Positions 54,612-62,553 of a stretch of 64,000 nucleotides of DNA are shown piece after piece. Numbering within the stretch: position 1 is the first letter of the stretch; every line of letters begins with the position of its first letter. This DNA is from Streptomyces ferrugineus (GTDB lineage Bacteria; Actinomycetota; Actinomycetes; Streptomycetales; Streptomycetaceae), in contig NZ_CP063373.1 of assembly GCF_015160855.1 (NCBI RefSeq), positions 4,278,001 to 4,342,000 on the forward strand, given 5' to 3'. Position numbers and translations under genes: made by a program. The notes under the pieces were generated by a model, which saw only the letters and a list, made by a program, of their open reading frames with translations, was not told the origin of the DNA and did not search any database.

Positions 54612-55549
54612 GCCGCTCGGCAGACCTGCGACAGTGCCGCCTGGGGCGCGAACCCGTCGAACCCGTGGAAGCCGCCGGGCCACACGTGCAGCTCGGCCAC
54701 CCCACCCACCTGCCAGATCCGGGACGCATACGCGACCACCTCGTCACGGAACGTCTCCGCAGAACCGACGTCCAGGAAGGCGGGGGGCAGCCCCGACAGG
54801 TCCCCCGCACGCGCCGGCGCGGCATACGCCGGCACGTCGGGCCTGCCCCAACGCTCACCGAGCAGCGCCGTCCAGCCGGTCTCGTTCGCCGTGCGGTCCC
54901 ACACACCGAGCCCCGCCATCTGGTGGCTGGACGGGGTGTCGTTGCGATCATCCAGCATCGGGCACAACAGCACCTGGCCGATCAGCTCCGGACCGCCGCG
55001 ATCCCGGGTGAGCAGCGCCAACGCCGCGGACAGCCCGCCACCCGCGCTCGCCCCGGCGACGACGATCCGCTGCGGGTCGCCGCCGAACTCACCCGCGTGC
55101 TTCGCCGTCCACTCCAGGCCGGCGTACACGTCCTCGATCTGCGCCGGGTAAGGGTGCTCGGGCGCGAGCCGGTACTCCACCGACACCACGACCGCGTCCA
55201 GCTCCTTCGCCCAGGCCAGGGCGACGTCGACGCCCACGCGGTTGTTGCCGAGGATCAGGCCGCCGCCGTGGACGTGGTAGATCACGGGCCGCGACTCCGC
55301 GCCCGCCGGGGCGGCCGGCCGGCAGATCAGCAGGGAGATCTCGGGCGCTCCCTCGGGGCCCGGCACCGCACGGTCCTCGACCTCGAAGAACCCGTCCACC
55401 GTCAGATCCAGATCCGCCAGCATCTGGATCCCCGCACCCTGGCGGACGTCGGCTATCTCGTCCATCGTCAGGCCGGGCGAAATCACGTCCTTGATGAGCT
55501 CCAGCGCGGCGGCGAGCTCGGGGTCGAACGGGGGCGGGGCCTGGGTCAT
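54575..55549 (-). CDS. Alpha/beta-hydrolase, HSL-type esterase
   Basis: A 324-residue hormone-sensitive-lipase-family esterase: VIYHVHGGGLILGN (oxyanion HGGG), VVVSVEYRLAPEHPYPA, VAGASAGGGLSAALALL (nucleophile Ser in GASAG), FLDVGSAETFRDE (Asp) and LHVWPGGFHGFDGF (His). It hydrolyses short acyl esters in the cytosol. AGGAG lies 6 bases before ATG 55549. Its last 12 codons lie in the right copy of the 150-bp duplication. Confidence 0.92.
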   Translation of the reverse strand: MTQAPPPFDPELAAALELIKDVISPGLTMDEIADVRQGAGIQMLADLDLTVDGFFEVEDRAVPGPEGAPEISLLICRPAAPAGAESRPVIYHVHGGGLILGNNRVGVDVALAWAKELDAVVVSVEYRLAPEHPYPAQIEDVYAGLEWTAKHAGEFGGDPQRIVVAGASAGGGLSAALALLTRDRGGPELIGQVLLCPMLDDRNDTPSSHQMAGLGVWDRTANETGWTALLGERWGRPDVPAYAAPARAGDLSGLPPAFLDVGSAETFRDEVVAYASRIWQVGGVAELHVWPGGFHGFDGFAPQAALSQVCRAAQLAWLRRLLSQ

Positions 55550-55673
55550 GGCGTCTCCTCACACAGGGGCACGAGTGTGCCCGGCGGCTCTGCGGCCAGC
55601 ATCGGCGCACCGGCCCCCGGCGTAGCGCCGCCGTTCGGCGGAACCTCCCCGCCGTCCGGCGGGTGGCACTCCC

Positions 55674-56708
55674 GTGACCTGGAGCTTGCCAGGAGATGAC
55701 CCGTTGTTCACCTGCCGTGGGTGGAGGAAGTCTCCTGGTGGCGACAACCCTGACAAGGCGGGCGACAAGCGCGCACAGGGCCACGACGGTCAGCAGCCAG
55801 ATGGCGAGGGAAACGTTCACGGGTGCTACTCCTGGGCGGGCACGTGGACGGTCGTCTGGGTCGTCCTGGCCTGTCTCTTCGGCCTCGGCCTGCTCTACTA
55901 CGGCGGCGCCCGCCCCACGGGCGAGTTCTTCGCCGGGTACATCACCGAGAAGTCGCTGAGCGTCGACAACCTCTTCGTCTTCGTCCTGATCATGGGGAAG
56001 TTCGCGGTCCCGTCCCAGTACCAGCAGCGCGTCCTCATGGTCGGCGTGATCATGGCCCTGGTACTGCGCGCGGCCTTCATCGCGGCCGGCGCGGCGATCA
56101 TCTCCACGTTCTCGTGGGTGTTCTACCTCTTCGGCGCCTTCCTGATCTGGACCGCCTGGAAGCTCGTCCAGGACGCCCGCAAGGAGGAGCACGAGGAGGA
56201 GTACCAGGAGAACAAGCTGCTGAAGATGGTGGAGCGGCGTTTCGGCGTGGCCGACCGCTACCACGGCACCAAGCTGTGGATCGGGCAGAACGGCAAGCGG
56301 GTCATGACCCCGATGCTGGTCGTGATGCTGGCGATCGGCTCCACGGACGTGCTGTTCGCCCTGGACTCCATCCCCGCCATCTACGGGCTCACTCAGGACC
56401 CGTACATCGTGTTCACGGCCAACGCCTTCGCGCTGATGGGCCTCAGGCAGCTGTACTTCCTCATCGGCGGTCTGCTGAAGAAGCTGGTCCACCTCAGCTA
56501 CGGCCTGTCGATCATCCTCGGCTTCATCGGCGTGAAACTGGTGCTGCACGCGCTGCACGAGTCCGGGGTCCACGTCCCCGAGATCAGCATCCCCTTCTCC
56601 CTGAGCTTCATCGTGCTCGTCCTTGCGGTGACGACGGTGACCAGTCTGCGGGCCTCGAAGCGGCAGGAGCTCGCCGAGGCCGAGCGCGCGTCAGCAGATG
56701 GCGGATGA
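55674..56708 (+). CDS. TerC-family membrane protein with displaced (inverted) N-terminus
   Basis: From about 55834 onward the protein is a normal TerC (AGTWTVVWVVLACLFGLGLL, GEFFAGYITEKSLSVDNLFV, MLAIGSTDVLFALDSIPAIY, FALMGLRQLYFLIGGLL), with Asp-rich TM helices that bind or export metal such as manganese. Upstream, the plus strand encodes a hydrophilic nonsense-like stretch with no ribosome-binding site. The proper start (AGGAG, GTG, NVSLAIWLLTVVALCALVA) lies in the same place on the minus strand, between inverted CCAGGAG/CTCCTGG repeats. As written, the first TM helix is missing. GTG 55674 is only the longest open start. The 3' end overlaps the convergent MFS gene by 101 bases. Confidence 0.75.
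   Translation: MTWSLPGDDPLFTCRGWRKSPGGDNPDKAGDKRAQGHDGQQPDGEGNVHGCYSWAGTWTVVWVVLACLFGLGLLYYGGARPTGEFFAGYITEKSLSVDNLFVFVLIMGKFAVPSQYQQRVLMVGVIMALVLRAAFIAAGAAIISTFSWVFYLFGAFLIWTAWKLVQDARKEEHEEEYQENKLLKMVERRFGVADRYHGTKLWIGQNGKRVMTPMLVVMLAIGSTDVLFALDSIPAIYGLTQDPYIVFTANAFALMGLRQLYFLIGGLLKKLVHLSYGLSIILGFIGVKLVLHALHESGVHVPEISIPFSLSFIVLVLAVTTVTSLRASKRQELAEAERASADGG
55689..55835. other. Inverted (possibly invertible) segment carrying the terC start
   Basis: The arms are CCAGGAG (55689-55695) and CTCCTGG (55829-55835), extended inward by ACCCG (55699-55703) and CGGGT (55820-55824). Flipping 55696-55828 puts CCAGGAG 8 bases before GTG and creates one continuous frame NVSLAIWLLTVV...GEQRVISWAGTWTVVW across the right junction. 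A third copy of the arm, TCTCCTGG, is at 55731-55738. No recombinase gene is in the window. Confidence 0.75.
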
Positions 56709-57858
56709 GCGCCACCGCCGTGAGCACCGCCACCAGCACGCACACCCCGGCCCACCCGAAACGGCCGTGGGCACGGGCGCCCAGCCAGGAGCCGGCCGTG
56801 CCGCCCAGGTAGGCGCAGGTCATGTACGCGGTGTTGAGGCGGCTGCGGACATCGGCGCCCAGATCGTAGATCCGCACCTGGTTGGCCACCATGCCGGACT
56901 GCATGCCGACGTCCAGCAGCAGCGTGCCGACGACCAGCGCGGTCAGCCCCGGCGCGCCGCCCACACCGCCGAACCCCAGCACCACCGCCGACGCGCCGAC
57001 CACGAGGAAGCACACCAGGTTGACCAGGTCCGCGCCACGGCGGTCCACCAGCCGCCCCGCGACCGGCGTGCACAGCATCGTCCCCGCGTTGACCAGGGCC
57101 AGCAGCCCGGCGGCCGTGGCGTCCATGCCGTACACCGGGCCCGTGAGCAGCAGCGCCACGCCGGTCCACACCGCGGAGAAGGCGCCGAACACCGTCGCCT
57201 GGTACAGGCACGAGCGACGCAGCTCCGGCTCGGTGCGCAGCAGCCGCAGGGGTGCGGCGAGCAGCGCCGGGTAGGTCGCCGTAGTAGCCGGGGGCGCCGT
57301 CGGCAGCAGCCGGGCCAGCAGGGCCGCGACCGCGAGGGACACCGCGGCGGCGACGACGTACGGCGCCCGCCAGCCCAGCCAGTCGCCGAGGGCGCCGCCG
57401 AACGCGCGGGACAGCAGCATGCCGGCGAGGGCGCCGCTGAGCAGGGTGCCGCTGACCACGCCGCGCCGCTCGGCGGGCACCAGACCGGCCGCCAGGGGGC
57501 CCGCGAGCGGGGCGAGCACCGTGGCCGCGCCGACGAGGGTGCTCGCGGCGACCAGCGGCAGCAGCGCCTGTGCCGTGCTCGCGGCGAGCAGGCCGAGGCC
57601 GGTCAGCGTGAGCAGGGCGACGAGCAGCCGGCGCGGCCGCAGCCGGTCGCCGAGCGGGACCAGCAGGAAGATGCCGGCCGCGTAGCCGAACTGGGTCGCC
57701 GTCACCACCGCGGCGGCCGAGTCGGGGGACACGCCGAGGCCGGAGGCCACCAACGGGCCGACCGCCTGCGGGAAGTAGACATTGCCCACGGTGACCCCGC
57801 ACGCGAAGGCGAGCAGCGCGATCGCGGAGGTAGTCTGCCGGGGATGGTGATCCGTCAT
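56608..57858 (-). CDS. MFS transporter
   Basis: A 416-residue major-facilitator protein with about twelve spans. The early segment is LAFACGVTVGNVYFPQAVGP, and the loop 2-3 motif GDRLRPRRLL corresponds to motif A. TTATYPALLAAPLRLLRTEPELRR is the central cytoplasmic loop. It resembles the YgaY/NarK-like sugar or drug exporter group. ATG 57858 is chosen; an earlier TTG at 57894 lies in the divergent promoter region. It diverges from an ArsR-like gene across 56 bases, so that regulator probably controls it. Its C-terminal tail overlaps the end of terC. Confidence 0.9.
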   Translation of the reverse strand: MTDHHPRQTTSAIALLAFACGVTVGNVYFPQAVGPLVASGLGVSPDSAAAVVTATQFGYAAGIFLLVPLGDRLRPRRLLVALLTLTGLGLLAASTAQALLPLVAASTLVGAATVLAPLAGPLAAGLVPAERRGVVSGTLLSGALAGMLLSRAFGGALGDWLGWRAPYVVAAAVSLAVAALLARLLPTAPPATTATYPALLAAPLRLLRTEPELRRSCLYQATVFGAFSAVWTGVALLLTGPVYGMDATAAGLLALVNAGTMLCTPVAGRLVDRRGADLVNLVCFLVVGASAVVLGFGGVGGAPGLTALVVGTLLLDVGMQSGMVANQVRIYDLGADVRSRLNTAYMTCAYLGGTAGSWLGARAHGRFGWAGVCVLVAVLTAVALIRHLLTRARPRRAPAASRPADWSPSSPQGRAR

Positions 57859-57914
57859 ACGCCGAAGTCCACGGCGGCGACGGGCGGTTGCCAAAGGATG
57901 TAGCGGGAGGCTAA

Positions 57915-58895
57915 ATGATCAGCTTCCTGCTCGACGTCGACGACCTCGCGGACACCCGGTTCGCGATCTCGCCGTTGCGTGAGGCCATGGGCAGCCTGCG
58001 GGCCCTGCGCGCCCCCGCCCTCTACCCCCTGCACACCCCATGGCGCCGCTCGGTCCTCGACCGTCTCGACCCCGCCGACGGCCCGCTGCTGCGCGCCCTG
58101 GTGGGACCGACCCTGGCCCTGCCCGACTTCCTCACCCCGCGCCCGACGACCTTCGCGCCCACGCTGGAGGACCAGCTCGCCGTCGTACGGGCGACGCCTC
58201 CGGATCTCGTACGACGCGACCTGCGCGCGGCCCATGCCCCGCACCCCCTCCCGGACGCCCTGCGGCAGATCACCGCACCCGGCGACGCCCCCGTGGCCGA
58301 GCTGCTGGAGGAGCTGTCCGACCTCCTGCGGCGGTACTGGGAGTCGGCCATCGGGCCGGACTGGCCCCGGATGCGGCTGGTGCTGGAGGCCGACATCACC
58401 CACCGCGCCCGCCAACTCGCCATGGGCGGGGCCCAGCTCCTCTTCTCCGACCTGCACCGCAATGTGCGCTGGCGCGACGGCGTCCTGCGCGTCGAGCAGA
58501 TGATCGGCTGGCACGAGGTGGACGGATCCGGGCGCGGGCTGCGCCTAGTACCGTCCCTGTTCGCGCACAAACCCGCGCCCCCGGTCAGCGCCGCCGAACC
58601 CCCGATGCTCGCCTATCCCGGCAGGGGCGCGGCCACCCTGTGGGAACCGCGCCCCGAGCCCGGCGCCTCCGCCCTCACCGCGCTGCTCGGCGCGCCTCGC
58701 ACCACGCTCCTGCGGCTGCTCGCCGAACCGCTGCCCACGGTCGAGCTCGCCCGCCGCCTCGGCGTGACGCCCAGCGCGGTCTCCCAGCATCTGAAGGTGC
58801 TGCACGCGACCGGACTGGTCACCCGGGCCCGCGACGGACGGCGCGTGCTGTACCGGCGCACCGAACTCGGCGACCGGCTGGCCGACGGGGCTTGA
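57915..58895 (+). CDS. ArsR-like winged-helix regulator with N-terminal DUF5937-type domain
   Basis: A 326-residue protein. Residues about 1-245 match the long N-terminal domain of Streptomyces ArsR-like regulators (DUF5937 type; FLLDVDDLADTRFAISPLRE). Residues 255-326 are the HTH (ELARRLGVTPSAVSQHLKVL, then HATGLVTRARDGRRVLYRRT). GGGAGG precedes ATG 57915 directly. It lacks the CxC metal site of classical ArsR proteins, so its signal is not known. The divergent MFS gene 56 bases away is the probable target. Confidence 0.9.
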   Translation: MISFLLDVDDLADTRFAISPLREAMGSLRALRAPALYPLHTPWRRSVLDRLDPADGPLLRALVGPTLALPDFLTPRPTTFAPTLEDQLAVVRATPPDLVRRDLRAAHAPHPLPDALRQITAPGDAPVAELLEELSDLLRRYWESAIGPDWPRMRLVLEADITHRARQLAMGGAQLLFSDLHRNVRWRDGVLRVEQMIGWHEVDGSGRGLRLVPSLFAHKPAPPVSAAEPPMLAYPGRGAATLWEPRPEPGASALTALLGAPRTTLLRLLAEPLPTVELARRLGVTPSAVSQHLKVLHATGLVTRARDGRRVLYRRTELGDRLADGA

Positions 58896-58922
58896 CTTCG
58901 AGAGCACTCGAGGTTCTAGCGT
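58892..58922 (+). promoter_or_regulatory. MerR-type promoter with 19-bp spacer
   Basis: TTGACT (58892-58897) and TAGCGT (58917-58922) are 19 bases apart, too far for ordinary sigma-70 use. The spacer holds the dyad CTTCGAG-AGCA-CTCGAGG. This is the classic architecture activated by MerR-family proteins that twist the spacer. It overlaps the stop codon of the ArsR-like gene and drives the LLM gene at 58965. Confidence 0.65.
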
Positions 58923-58964
58923 CACTCGTGACGGGGGCAAGGCCCGGGTGAACGGAGACAGGAC

Positions 58965-59846
58965 ATGCGCGTCGGCGTGCACATCAACCGCTTCGACCAT
59001 CCCGGAGGAGGCCCCGCGCTCGGCAGTGAACTCGCCGCCGCGGGCACCGCCGCCGAGGAAGCCGGCGTGAGCTGGCTGTCGGTCATGGACCACTACTTCC
59101 AGATGGAGTTCAACGACCGCGCCGAGGACCCCATGCTGGAGGCCTACACGACCCTCGGCTACCTCGCCGCCCACACCTCCACCCTCCGCCTGGGCGCCCT
59201 GGTGACCGGGGTGACCTACCGCCACCCCGGCCTGCTCGCCAAGATCGTCACCACCCTCGACCTGCTGTCCGGGGGGCGGGCCGCCCTCGGGATCGGCGCC
59301 GCCTGGTACGACCGGGAGCACCAGGGGCTCGGGGTTCCGTTCCCGCCGGTCGCCGAGCGCTTCGAGCGACTGGAGGAAACCCTGCGGATCTGCCTCCAGA
59401 TGTGGGACCCGGAGGCCAACGGCCCCTTCGAGGGCAAGCACTACCGGCTGGCCGAGACCCTCTGCGTCCCGGCGCCGGTCAGCGCCCCGCACCCCGAGAT
59501 CATGATCGGCGGGGGTGGCGAGAAGAAGACGCTGCGGCTGGTGGCCCGGTACGGCGACGCGTGCAACCTGTTCACCACCTCACCGGAGGAAGTCGGGCGC
59601 AAGCTCGACGTGCTGCGCGGCCACTGCGACACCGAGGGGCGCGACTACGACCGGATCCGCAAGACCGTCGTCTATTCGGGCGAGGCCGCCGCGACGGGCG
59701 ACCTCGACGCCTTCACCCGGGAGATCGCCGGTTACGCCAAGCTCGGCATCGACACGGTGATCCTCGGTCCGCGCACCGGCGAACCGGCCGCGTTCATCGA
59801 GAACTTCGCGGCACCGGCCGTGCAGCGGCTCGCCGGGCTGGAGTGA
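58965..59846 (+). CDS. LLM-class F420-dependent oxidoreductase
   Basis: A 293-residue luciferase-like TIM-barrel enzyme: MRVGVHINRFDHPGGG at the start, SVMDHYFQMEF (cofactor-contact His/Tyr), LRLGALVTGVTYRHPGLLAK and TLDLLSGGRAALGIGAAWYD. It likely uses reduced F420 or FMN to reduce or oxygenate an unknown substrate. The gene has its own MerR-type promoter upstream, so it is probably inducible by a ligand of a MerR-family activator encoded elsewhere. It ends convergently beside a small zinc-ribbon gene. Confidence 0.92.
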   Translation: MRVGVHINRFDHPGGGPALGSELAAAGTAAEEAGVSWLSVMDHYFQMEFNDRAEDPMLEAYTTLGYLAAHTSTLRLGALVTGVTYRHPGLLAKIVTTLDLLSGGRAALGIGAAWYDREHQGLGVPFPPVAERFERLEETLRICLQMWDPEANGPFEGKHYRLAETLCVPAPVSAPHPEIMIGGGGEKKTLRLVARYGDACNLFTTSPEEVGRKLDVLRGHCDTEGRDYDRIRKTVVYSGEAAATGDLDAFTREIAGYAKLGIDTVILGPRTGEPAAFIENFAAPAVQRLAGLE

Positions 59847-59856
59847 GCCGGGGAGA

Positions 59857-60075
59857 TCAACGGCAGGGCGACTTCTGCGCGCTGTCGGCCGGCCGGCTGC
59901 GGGAGACGACGCGCATGCCCCGGGCGTCCACGACGCGCATCTGCAGCGAACCGCAGGCGCACCGCGTCCACACCGTGCTGCCCGCCGCCGTGGAGTGGCG
60001 GGACACCACCTGGTAGGGCTCGGCGCCGTCGGGCCACCCGCAGTGCGGGCAGACGGTGCCGGTCGTGCTGGTCAT
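59857..60075 (-). CDS. Small zinc-ribbon protein
   Basis: A 72-residue protein with CPHCGWPDG and CACGS (CxxC...CxC), a likely zinc ribbon, followed by a basic tail RVVSRSRPADSAQKSPCR. ATG 60075 follows GAGGAG at good spacing; the in-frame codon at 60174 has no site. The function is not known: such small ribbons are frequent in Streptomyces and may bind nucleic acid or protein. It diverges from the LysR gene across 116 bases. Confidence 0.75.
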   Translation of the reverse strand: MTSTTGTVCPHCGWPDGAEPYQVVSRHSTAAGSTVWTRCACGSLQMRVVDARGMRVVSRSRPADSAQKSPCR

Positions 60076-60191
60076 GGCGACTCCTCGTGCTTCGGTGGCT
60101 GGTTCGGCCGTCGCGACACCACCAAGGGTGCGATGCGTCTTCGTACACGTCCAGGTTGACTTTGTGGACCTCACCTTGAAGCGTGGACTTC

Positions 60192-61097
60192 ATGATTGAC
60201 CTGCGCCGACTGCATGTACTGAGAGCCGTTGCGCACTACGGCACGGTCACCGCGGCCGCCCGCGCCCTGCACTTCACCCCGTCCGCCGCCTCCCAGCAGA
60301 TCCGCCAACTGGCCCGCGACCTGGGCGTGGACCTGCTGGAGCCGCAGGGCCGCGGGGTACGGCTGACCCCGGCGGCCGAGAGCCTGCTCGCGCACGCCGA
60401 CGCGATCCAGGCCCGCTGGGAGCTGGCCGAGCTCGATCTGCGGGCCGATCACGGCGCGCCCGCCGGGCCGCTGCGTGCCAGTGGCTTCCCGCTGGCCGTG
60501 TCGGTGCTGCTCGCGCCCATGGCGTCCCGGCTGCGGGAACGTCATCCGCGGCTCAGCGTCCGCATCCAGGAGGCCGAGGTGCCGGCCGGCTTCGACCTGC
60601 TCTTCGAGGGGGAGATCGACCTGGCGATCGTCGAGGCGACGATCTACAACCCGCCCCTGAGCGACGACCGCTTCGACCAACAGCCGCTCCTGGACGACCC
60701 GTTCGACCTCGTCGTCCCCGAGGACCACCCGCTCGCCGGGCGGGACGGTGTCGACCTCGCGGAGGCGGCGCACGAGGAGTGGATCGCGCCGGTGCCGGAG
60801 AGCCCCTGCCGTCCGCATGTGCTGTCGGCGTGCGGGGAGGCCGGGTTCACCCCGGACGTCGTGCATCACGCGATGGACTGGAACGTCATGGCCCACCTCG
60901 TCGCCCACCGCCTCGGCGTCGCGCTCATCCCCCGCCTCGCCCACCTCACCCCGCACCTGCCGATCACCCGGGTCCGTTGTACGGGCAACCCGCACCGCAA
61001 ACTCCTGACCTGCACCCGGGGCGGCGGCCATGCCCGGCCGGCGGTGGCGGCGGCCCTGGCGGAGCTGCGGGATCTGGCGCCGACCGCGGTGGCCTGA
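60192..61097 (+). CDS. LysR-family transcriptional regulator
   Basis: A 301-residue LysR protein: HTH residues 1-60 (MIDLRRLHVLRAVAHYGTVT, FTPSAASQQIRQLARDLGVD) and a substrate-binding domain with LLFEGEIDLAIVEATIYNPP. ATG 60192 matches the usual start MIDLRRL; GTG 60183 is an alternative. It is divergent from the zinc-ribbon gene, the usual LysR arrangement, so that gene or the LLM gene beyond it may be targets. A 15-bp hairpin follows its stop. Confidence 0.9.
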   Translation: MIDLRRLHVLRAVAHYGTVTAAARALHFTPSAASQQIRQLARDLGVDLLEPQGRGVRLTPAAESLLAHADAIQARWELAELDLRADHGAPAGPLRASGFPLAVSVLLAPMASRLRERHPRLSVRIQEAEVPAGFDLLFEGEIDLAIVEATIYNPPLSDDRFDQQPLLDDPFDLVVPEDHPLAGRDGVDLAEAAHEEWIAPVPESPCRPHVLSACGEAGFTPDVVHHAMDWNVMAHLVAHRLGVALIPRLAHLTPHLPITRVRCTGNPHRKLLTCTRGGGHARPAVAAALAELRDLAPTAVA

Positions 61098-61103
61098 GAC
61101 GCG

Positions 61104-61138
61104 CGAGGGGGCCGGAGCGCTCGGCTCCGGCCCCCTCG
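61104..61138. terminator. Bidirectional hairpin terminator
   Basis: A perfect 15-bp stem (61104-61118 with 61124-61138) and a 5-base GCTCG loop, 6 bases after the LysR stop and 19 bases before the end of the convergent FMN reductase gene. It ends both transcripts. Confidence 0.88.
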
Positions 61139-61156
61139 CGGCTGCCTCCGGCGAGG

Positions 61157-61720
61157 TCAGGCGGCGACCGCCTCGCCCGCGTGTCCGTGGACGCGCGCGA
61201 TGACCTCGGTGAGCTGGGCGGCGACCTCGGCGTCGTCGGCCGGGTGGGTCTCGGCGAAGCGGGTCACGGAGCCGGGGATGGACAGCTTGATGTCCTCCAG
61301 CACCTTGCCGCCGGCCACGCCGACGGACTTGCGGGCCTCGTCCTGCGCCCACACACCGCCGTACTGGCCGAAGGCGGTGCCGACCACGGCGACCGGCTTG
61401 CCCGAGATGGCTCCGGCGCCGTAGGGGCGGGACAGCCAGTCGATGGCGTTCTTCAGGACGGCCGGGATCGTGCCGTTGTACTCGGGCGTGAACAGCAGCA
61501 GCGCGTCGGCGCCGGCAGCGGCCTCGCGCAGCGTGGCGGCGGCGGCCGGGACGCCGCCCTCGACATCGACGTCCTCGTTGTAGAAGGGGATGTCGGCCAG
61601 GCCCTCGAAGAGCACGACCTCGGCGCCCTCGGGGGCGAGCTTGACGGCCGCCTCGGCCAGCTGACGGTTGTGCGAACCGGCGCGAAGGCTGCCGACGAGC
61701 GCGAGGATGCGAACAGACAT
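61157..61720 (-). CDS. NAD(P)H-dependent FMN/quinone reductase
   Basis: A 187-residue flavodoxin-fold reductase: ILALVGSLRAGSHNRQLAEA (FMN phosphate loop GSLRxxSxN), FTPEYNGTIPAVLKNAIDWL (isoalloxazine loop PEYNGxxP) and GTAFGQYGGVWAQ. It reduces FMN, quinones or azo compounds in the cytosol. GGAG precedes ATG 61720. It is divergent from a TetR gene, with two GGACC-N2-GGTCC palindromes between them, so it is almost certainly repressed by that TetR and induced by an electrophile or quinone-like ligand. Confidence 0.92.
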   Translation of the reverse strand: MSVRILALVGSLRAGSHNRQLAEAAVKLAPEGAEVVLFEGLADIPFYNEDVDVEGGVPAAAATLREAAAGADALLLFTPEYNGTIPAVLKNAIDWLSRPYGAGAISGKPVAVVGTAFGQYGGVWAQDEARKSVGVAGGKVLEDIKLSIPGSVTRFAETHPADDAEVAAQLTEVIARVHGHAGEAVAA

Positions 61721-61760
61721 GCGAACTCCAAAGGTGCTGAAACACTGCCGCGGATAATCC

Positions 61761-61772
61761 GGACCGAGGTCC
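61761..61772. promoter_or_regulatory. TetR operator, proximal to the FMN reductase
   Basis: GGACC-GA-GGTCC, a perfect palindrome (extended to CGGACCGAGGTCCG) 40 bases upstream of the FMN reductase start, where its -35/-10 region must lie. Confidence 0.75.
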
Positions 61773-61795
61773 GTTTAGATTTCTACCACCTAACC

Positions 61796-61807
61796 GGACC
61801 ACGGTCC
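61796..61807. promoter_or_regulatory. TetR operator, proximal to the TetR gene
   Basis: GGACC-AC-GGTCC, the same half-sites as the other copy, centred 35 bp from it. It overlaps the -35 position of the probable leaderless TetR promoter (TACTCT, 61827-61832). Confidence 0.75.
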
Positions 61808-61838
61808 AGTTTCATTCCCGATGCTTTACTCTGGCTTC

Positions 61839-62495
61839 ATGTCCGCACCCGAGCCGCCCTTCCCGAAGCCCCAGGAGCCCTTCGGCACGCCACAGTTGCT
61901 GGAGGTCGGCCCCGCCCCCGACGAGCCCTGCCTGCGCGCCGACGCGGCCCGCAACCGCGCCCGGCTGCTGGACGCCGCCGCACGGCTGATCGCGGAGCAC
62001 GGCGCGGCCGGGGTCACCATGGAGGCGGTGGCCGCGGAGGCGGGCGTGGGCAAGGGGACGGTCTTCCGCCGCTTCGGCGACCGCACCGGCCTGCTGACGG
62101 CACTGCTCGACCACTCCGCGCGGAGGCTCCAGGGCGACTTCCTCGGCGGGCCGCCGCCGCTCGGCCCCGGGGCCGAGCCGATCGAGCGGCTGCGGGCGTT
62201 CGGCGTGGCGGTGCTGTACCGCGCGGTCGAGCAACTGGACCTGCAACTGGCGGCCCAGCCCGAGCCCGTCCGCCGGTTCCAGCACCCCTCGTTCAAGGCG
62301 CTGCACACCCATGTCACGGTGCTGCTGCGGCAGATCCAGCCGGACGCCGACTGCGACCTGCTCGCCCGGACGCTCATGGCGTATCTCGACCCCGCCCTGA
62401 TCCACCACCTGACCCGGCAGTGCGGGATGCCCATGGAGCGACTGGAGAAGGGCTGGCTGGACCTGGTCGCCCGCGTGACGCGCACAGCGGCGTGA
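61839..62495 (+). CDS. TetR-family transcriptional repressor
   Basis: A 218-residue TetR protein: residues about 30-80 carry the HTH (RARLLDAAARLIAEHGAAGV, VAAEAGVGKGTVFRRFGDRT) after a Pro-rich N-terminal extension. The ligand domain follows. TACTCT ends 6 bases before ATG 61839, suggesting a leaderless transcript, so this start is preferred over 61821. It diverges from the FMN reductase and should repress both through two paired GGACC-N2-GGTCC sites. The ligand is unknown. Confidence 0.92.
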   Translation: MSAPEPPFPKPQEPFGTPQLLEVGPAPDEPCLRADAARNRARLLDAAARLIAEHGAAGVTMEAVAAEAGVGKGTVFRRFGDRTGLLTALLDHSARRLQGDFLGGPPPLGPGAEPIERLRAFGVAVLYRAVEQLDLQLAAQPEPVRRFQHPSFKALHTHVTVLLRQIQPDADCDLLARTLMAYLDPALIHHLTRQCGMPMERLEKGWLDLVARVTRTAA

Positions 62496-62553
62496 ACGGT
62501 CAAGGGCCCTGAGTTCAGGCCCGAGTACAGGTTCTGCAAAGATGCGGTGCGTC

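Noticed and set aside
53266..55011. A 581-codon plus-strand frame across the PucR-type regulator and esterase
   Set aside because: Low-complexity Arg/Pro/Gly translation, opposite two genes with catalytic and HTH motifs.
55089..56573. A 494-codon minus-strand ORF covering the terC region as a real gene
   Set aside because: Only the short stretch near 55820-55735 resembles a protein (the TerC N-terminus); the rest is the complement of terC and the esterase.
59441..59632. Minus-strand small ORF within the LLM gene
   Set aside because: It lies entirely opposite a gene with clear luciferase-like motifs and has no ribosome-binding site.
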